Source of the DNA: Candidatus Obscuribacter phosphatis | GTDB taxonomy: Bacteria > Cyanobacteriota > Vampirovibrionia > Obscuribacterales > Obscuribacteraceae | DNA: 64,000 nucleotides | Direction: 5' to 3' | Assembly (NCBI GenBank): GCA_001899315.1 | Contig: MOYA01000005.1 | Location: 171,994 to 235,993 of the forward strand | In this document: positions 60,299 to 64,000 of the stretch, one piece after another | Numbering within the stretch: position 1 is the stretch's first letter | Layout: each line of letters starts with the position of its first letter | Position numbers and translations under genes: made by a program | The notes under the pieces: model-generated | Database searches by the model: none | What the model saw: only the letters and a program-made list of their open reading frames with translations | Told to the model about the DNA's origin: nothing

Positions 60299-60727
60299 AT
60301 GCGTGACAAAAGAAATATTCAGCCAAAGCAAGGTCAAGCTGCCAAGCCTAATCTGGCTTTGACAGCAAGCTTCTTTTTGCTTGTGTTTTTTGCGCAACAA
60401 GGTCTAGAGAATAAAGCCTTTGCCGAAACCTTCAAACTAGGCGCCCAAGAAGCAGAAGAGCTGCAGGCTGCCGAACCTGTGTTTACCCCTCGCCCGGTCA
60501 TCACCGAAGAAATGACGGAGAGCGGCATCAAAGCATTTTGCGTGGCCCGCTTTGAAATAGCCTCCAGCGGCAAACAAGTGGTACACCTGGTCTCGTCCAC
60601 TGGCTCAGCCGAAGTAGACGAGCATGTCCTCGGCACCCTGCGCACCTGGCGTTTTCTACCAGGCAAAAGAGGCGGCGTGCCGGTAGCTTCGGTGCGAAAG
60701 ATAAGAGTCGAACTAGAAGTAGATTAA
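60299..60727 (+). CDS. TonB-like C-terminal domain protein
   Basis: I prefer the ATG at 60299 (MRDKRNIQPK) because the ATG at 60260 sits on the Fur-like site; both lack a clear Shine-Dalgarno site. It has a basic N-terminus, one hydrophobic segment (LALTASFFLLVFFAQQ), then a short linker and the TonB C-terminal fold: VFTPRPVITEEMTESGI, VARFEIASSGKQVVHLVSSTGSAEVDEHVLGTLRTWRFLPGK and ending KIRVELEVD. At 142 residues it is a short TonB without a long Pro-rich spacer. It may energise the divergent receptor, but ExbB/ExbD are not in the window. Confidence 0.75.
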   Translation: MRDKRNIQPKQGQAAKPNLALTASFFLLVFFAQQGLENKAFAETFKLGAQEAEELQAAEPVFTPRPVITEEMTESGIKAFCVARFEIASSGKQVVHLVSSTGSAEVDEHVLGTLRTWRFLPGKRGGVPVASVRKIRVELEVD

Positions 60728-60914
60728 AGGCGCCTTCGCTAAGCCAGTGTTCATGCGCTTATCTAGAAAAATAACAAGAAAAGACAGTGCGTTGAACCTC
60801 TTCCAACAGTTCAACTCAAGTAATGAACCTGCTACACTATACCATTTAGTATTCAAGCGAAAAACAAAAATAGTGGCAGCCAGCAAGCCTTCTCTGCCCA
60901 ACCAAAGAGAAAGA

Positions 60915-60945
60915 GAACCCGAGCGGCGCTGCCGCCCGGGTGTTC
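60915..60945 (-). terminator. Terminator of the 60953-61765 operon
   Basis: GAACCCGAGCGGC pairs with GCCGCCCGGGTGTTC with a bulge. On the minus strand the stem is followed by TCTCTTTCTCTTT. Confidence 0.75.
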
Positions 60946-60952
60946 ACAACGC

Positions 60953-61297
60953 TCAGCCCGTCACAGCGTCGAAAGCATCGACAATGCCGTTATGCAGATA
61001 GCCGAAGCACTGGTAGGCTTCGAGCAGATCGACGGCACCGGCAAAGACCTTCTCGGCACGGCAGAGATGCTCTTGCAGATAGACGCGCCAGGCTTGCGCT
61101 TGGCTGGTCGAGGGCAAGAGCGCCACGAAAGCAGCGGCCTTGAGGTTGAAGGCGCGCATGGGCTCGAGGGCTTGCACCGGCACCTGTTCAGGATGCTGCA
61201 CCAGCTGCCGCACCGGACGGGCGGCAAGCAAGACAGCCTGGTAAGCAGCGAAAAACTGCGTTTCCGCAGCAGTTTCGCTCAAAACAGATTCAGACAT
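60953..61297 (-). CDS. Hypothetical helical protein (114 aa)
   Basis: It starts after AAAGGGGAAACT. Entirely helical: LSETAAETQFFAAYQAVLLAARPVRQL, LEPMRAFNLKAAAFVALL and WRVYLQEHLCRAEKVFAGAVDLLEAYQCFGYLHNG. It lies 18 bases after the 149-residue helical gene and is surely co-transcribed with it. Both may form a complex of helical bundles. No family recognised. Confidence 0.65.
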   Translation of the reverse strand: MSESVLSETAAETQFFAAYQAVLLAARPVRQLVQHPEQVPVQALEPMRAFNLKAAAFVALLPSTSQAQAWRVYLQEHLCRAEKVFAGAVDLLEAYQCFGYLHNGIVDAFDAVTG

Positions 61298-61315
61298 AGT
61301 TTCCCCTTTCGCGGT

Positions 61316-61765
61316 TTACTTGCGGCGCACCTTGCCCAGTTCCTGCTCGGCTTGTCGAGCCCGGTCGTGGTAGAGATTGGCTTCGGCCAGGGCATCCGCC
61401 GACTGCTTGTCGAGCAGGTCGGCCACAGCGGCATCGCCGTTCAGGCGACTGGCAGCCGCTTCTGCCTGCAGGGCAAAGCTCACCGCGTCCATGACGCGCC
61501 AGAGCCGGAAGTTGTAGATGGCGGCCGTCGGGTACCAGTTCTCGTGCCCTTGCACCTCGGTCTTGAGGTTGATGGCTTCACGGTGCAGTTGGCGGCTGTC
61601 GTTCACGAGGACTCGGGCAGCAGCCAGCACATTGGCACGGGCAGCATCGGTGCCGGCAGTTTGGTGCTGCTCGGTCAGAGCCTCCGATTGCAGAACGAGG
61701 CGTTGACCGCGGTCGTAGAGCGACTTGGTGAGAGCGTGCAGCTCGGCAATTTTCATGTCTTCCAT
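61316..61765 (-). CDS. Hypothetical helical protein (149 aa)
   Basis: The ATG at 61765 (MEDMKIAELHALTKSLYD) has AGGA seven bases upstream. It is composed of long amphipathic helices (RGQRLVLQSEALTEQHQTAG, ARANVLAAARVLVNDSRQLHREAI, ADLLDKQSADALAEANLYHDR) and ends AEQELGKVRRK. No membrane segment, no known family. Strong codon bias. First gene of a two-gene operon. Confidence 0.65.
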   Translation of the reverse strand: MEDMKIAELHALTKSLYDRGQRLVLQSEALTEQHQTAGTDAARANVLAAARVLVNDSRQLHREAINLKTEVQGHENWYPTAAIYNFRLWRVMDAVSFALQAEAAASRLNGDAAVADLLDKQSADALAEANLYHDRARQAEQELGKVRRK

Positions 61766-62162
61766 GGTGATTCCTGTGAAAAGTTGATGAAGCCCTGACT
61801 GAAGTAGACAAAGCCCGAACAATCTTGTGATTGCTCAAAAAACATTGATTTTGGAAAATGGTCTAAGTGAACTGGGCTTTGAAATACTCTTGGAGGTGAG
61901 AAAGAAGTATCTCAGTGGTATCAAATCTGAAGCTCTGTCAAAAGCTTTCCTCAAGGTGATCACCAAGGCCCAAATGCTCTTCTTATTGTTTAGCAATAAA
62001 CGAGTAAGTGAGAAATAGATGCAAACCCAGGCGCTACTAGGCTTCCAGCCATTCGTTCAAAAACATGGCGAACCCTGCCATTTTTCCTTCACATACAAGT
62101 TACATTAGTGTTTGCCTTGTTCGTCTATCAAAGCTAGCGCTAAACTTTAGAGCACAACCTAA

Positions 62163-62195
62163 AAGCGAAATGCCAAAAGCGAAATGCCAAAAGCA
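62163..62195. repeat. Short direct repeat AGCGAAATGCCAAA
   Basis: Two adjacent copies of AGCGAAATGCCAAA and part of a third lie just past the end of the TPR gene. Confidence 0.7.
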
Positions 62196-62200
62196 GCTTT

Positions 62201-62875
62201 TTAGCGCACATAGTCCCAGCCAGACTGAAAATCTCTTTGCTGTTCGTTCTTCTCTTTCTGCACTTTTGTTGACTGAACAGGCACCTTGTCTTTGCCTGTG
62301 TTCTTACCACTTTCACTCTTTTTCTCTTTAGCAGTTCCCGAGGGCTTAGCACCACCGGCAGAGCCTTTATTTGTGCCACCGGCAGAGCCTTTATTTGTGC
62401 CACCGGCACGATAACTAAGCACTTTCTTGATGTCGGCAATATCTTTCAGAATGGCTTCTTTCTCTTGCTTGGGCGGATTTCGCTTAAGACACTCTTCGAA
62501 TGCTGCAATCGTCTCGCTTAAGCGATCTTGCTTCAATAGACTGTTGGCTAAATTACTCCAACTCAACCAATCTTGTTTGTTGATAGCAATAGCTTGGCGA
62601 AAGGCAGCTTCTGCGCCTTTGTAATCTTGCAGCTTGCGTTTTGTCACACCCAAATTGACATAAAAATCAGCATCATACTGATACAACTCAACCGCTCTTT
62701 CATAGTGCTCCAAAGCCTCATCAAGCCTGTTCGCTTCCAGATAGCGATTGGCAAGATTGTAGTGCGGCAGAGCTTCACTCCAAGCCGCCGCATCGCCCTT
62801 GCCTGGAAAATCGTAAGCCAAAACCGGCTGACACAAGAAAAGGCAAGCAATAAAGAAAAGCAAATAGAAAGGCAT
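62201..62875 (-). CDS. Secreted TPR protein with Lys/Gly/Ser tail (224 aa)
   Basis: The ATG at 62875 (MPFYLLFFIACLFLCQPVLA) gives a signal peptide, preceded by GGGAAATGTC. Three TPRs follow: ALPHYNLANRYLEANRLDEALEHYER-type, then DADFYVNLGVTKRKLQDYKGA and LSWSNLANSLLKQDRLSET (quoted in pieces). The last about 70 residues are low complexity (GGTNKGSA repeated, then many Lys). The repeat in this tail comes from a 24-bp DNA repeat at about 62345-62405. It is a periplasmic or surface scaffold of unknown partner. Confidence 0.75.
   Translation of the reverse strand: MPFYLLFFIACLFLCQPVLAYDFPGKGDAAAWSEALPHYNLANRYLEANRLDEALEHYERAVELYQYDADFYVNLGVTKRKLQDYKGAEAAFRQAIAINKQDWLSWSNLANSLLKQDRLSETIAAFEECLKRNPPKQEKEAILKDIADIKKVLSYRAGGTNKGSAGGTNKGSAGGAKPSGTAKEKKSESGKNTGKDKVPVQSTKVQKEKNEQQRDFQSGWDYVR
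62345..62405 (-). repeat. 24-bp in-frame repeat in the TPR gene
   Basis: CACCGGCAGAGCCTTTATTT occurs twice with a third partial copy, 24 bases apart, encoding repeated GGTNKGSA. Confidence 0.85.
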
Positions 62876-63207
62876 GACATTTCCCAAACGAACTAGGCAA
62901 TTATACTCGCGCAAATAACGCTACAAGCAGAACTTTAAGACCTGCTCAGACAGTTGTCCAACTTGCTAAATACTGCCTATAAGTATTGGTTATAGCCTTA
63001 AAGCCAAGGCTCTTTAGGAATTCTCAGATAGATTATCGTTGCTTCTCAAAGAAAGAAAAGCTTGAGTAGTTATATCTCCATCTCCTCTAATATCGACGAA
63101 CTAGACCAACACAATCGCAAACACCATCTCAGTCTTCAACTGCCTGCCTCGAGCAAGCAGTGAAGGACTGCCGCCTTCATCGGTTTCAAAAGCTAGAAAG
63201 CCAAATC

Positions 63208-63531
63208 ATGAGTTCTTTTCTCTTGCTCTTAGACCAGCTCTGGGCCTGGACCGTTCTTTTGGGCTTTGTCTTTGTGCCCTATCTGCTGGGTCTGCTTGCC
63301 ACCTACCAGTTGCCGCCGCGCCCAGCCAAGTTTCTCTCTACCACGACCTTTGTCATCTGCCTGGGCAGTTTACTCTGGGTCTTGTTCGCCAAACAACTGG
63401 GCAGTCAGGCGACTTTGCTCTGGTTCCAGGCTGTGTTTCTCTTCATCGAATCACTCTTCTTCCTTTGCGGAGCCGTGAGTGGCTTGATTCTCAAGGCAAG
63501 CAATGGAGGCAAAACTCAGTCAGCCAGATAA
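63208..63531 (+). CDS. Small membrane protein (107 aa)
   Basis: The ATG at 63208 (MSSFLLLLDQLWAWTVLL) is chosen over an upstream in-frame start since the hydrophobic region begins here. Three helices: LLLDQLWAWTVLLGFVFVPYLLGLLA, TTTFVICLGSLLWVLFA and LLWFQAVFLFIESLFFLCGAV. The tail is basic. No family recognised; the ribosome binding site is weak. Confidence 0.6.
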   Translation: MSSFLLLLDQLWAWTVLLGFVFVPYLLGLLATYQLPPRPAKFLSTTTFVICLGSLLWVLFAKQLGSQATLLWFQAVFLFIESLFFLCGAVSGLILKASNGGKTQSAR

Positions 63532-63699
63532 GAGAATCTGACAGCTCACCTAGACAGACTTCAGCCGTCTGCGGGAGGAAACTACGCAAACGGCGTTGTT
63601 CTGGTCTTTGTTGTCTTGCTTAGATGAAATTCTCATTCACCACTTAATTCTCGCCGACAACCAAGAAACCAAATACACACCCACTCTTTATCAGCTAAC

Positions 63700-63718
63700 A
63701 GACAGCATCAAGCTGTCT
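63700..63718. other. Leader hairpin before the last gene
   Basis: AGACAGC (63700-63706) pairs with GCTGTCT (63712-63718) around ATCAA, about 50 bases before the start codon at 63766. Confidence 0.45.
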
Positions 63719-63765
63719 TAGGCGAGTTCTCCATTTTCTTAAGTCCAACCAAACTGGAATACGGC

Positions 63766-64000
63766 ATGAAAAACTCCAATCCGGCAGTGCAGATCATTCG
63801 CAGCTGGCTCGGCTCGGGACAACTGCAGGCGCGCCCCATCGAGAGCGGCGGCTTCACTTCTCTGACCAAGAAGCAGCGCACCGTCTTTGCGGCGTCCGTG
63901 GAAAGCGCTGCCCGAGGCATCCTGGCCATGGCCGAAGCCGACCCCAAGGGTCTCTGCGTCTGCCTGGTGCCCGAGGGTTCTCACTTCTTCCCGGGCTGCG
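63766..64000 (+). CDS. Hypothetical protein, 3' end beyond window
   Basis: The ATG at 63766 is followed by 78 open codons with the strong GC-rich bias of the highly expressed genes here. The visible part reads MKNSNPAVQIIRSWLGSG, then QRTVFAASVESAARGILAMAE and CVCLVPEGSHFFPGC. It seems soluble. The frame continues past the window. GGAATACGGC precedes the start. No family recognised from this fragment. Confidence 0.6.
   Translation, partial: MKNSNPAVQIIRSWLGSGQLQARPIESGGFTSLTKKQRTVFAASVESAARGILAMAEADPKGLCVCLVPEGSHFFPGC

Noticed and set aside
61827-62018. 63-codon frame between two minus-strand genes
   Set aside because: Starts with GTG without a ribosome binding site and has no bias or domain.

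Overview
The window reads as a chromosomal segment of a diderm, free-living heterotrophic bacterium. The outer membrane is inferred from a TonB-dependent receptor with a divergent TonB-like gene. Central metabolism is represented by citrate synthase, aconitase and an ACT-domain malic enzyme. The mix of large TPR/membrane proteins, TerD-VWA, TerC, a Flp-type pilin and long hairpin-rich intergenic regions would suit Obscuribacterales-like Vampirovibrionia (non-photosynthetic relatives of Cyanobacteria). That assignment is inference from gene content only: no rRNA, tRNA or ribosomal marker lies in the window.

Layout. 0-9.4 kb: the 3' part of an M24 Xaa-Pro peptidase, a small protein, a CheY-like receiver protein, a secreted TPR protein, a Flp-type pilin with a long Ser/Gly and Asn/Gly tail, a 650-residue polytopic membrane protein, a site-2 protease, a GH15-like protein and a cupin. 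10-21.7 kb: strongly codon-biased, GC-rich genes for an M1 aminopeptidase with HEAT tail, malic enzyme, an M50B-like protease, an unknown protein, oligopeptidase B, two small proteins, a TerD-VWA protein and a YihY-like protein. 22.7-27.3 kb: a TPR-like protein, a coiled-coil membrane protein, a related small protein, TerC, a YqhA-like protein and a small membrane protein. With the TerD-VWA gene this forms a Ter-type membrane-stress neighbourhood.

27.8-45 kb is accessory in character: less biased codons, long non-coding gaps, two paralogous membrane proteins, a two-domain S1 protein, two copies of a covarying structured leader RNA, a tandem hairpin array, two polymorphic-toxin-like proteins (one with an overlapping immunity-like gene), an IS110 element with a structured left flank, and an unusual CPBP-thioredoxin-PDZ-S41 fusion. 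45-48.7 kb returns to core metabolism (citrate synthase then aconitase). 48.9-64 kb holds small unknown proteins, a DUF4139 protein, an HD hydrolase of SpoT type, a coupled TPR-membrane pair, the TonB receptor/TonB pair with a Fur-like site, two helical proteins, another TPR protein and a gene cut by the window end.

Perfect or near-perfect hairpins follow or separate most genes. Several lack a T-tract and sit just before the next ribosome binding site, so they may be processing or attenuation elements as well as terminators. The most unusual item is the pair of leader RNAs near 28.9 and 29.7 kb. Each can fold as a three-way junction with compensatory changes in its stems and an invariant GGCGGTGGGGCC segment, one before a membrane-protein gene and one before an S1-domain gene. 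I do not recognise it as a known riboswitch class.
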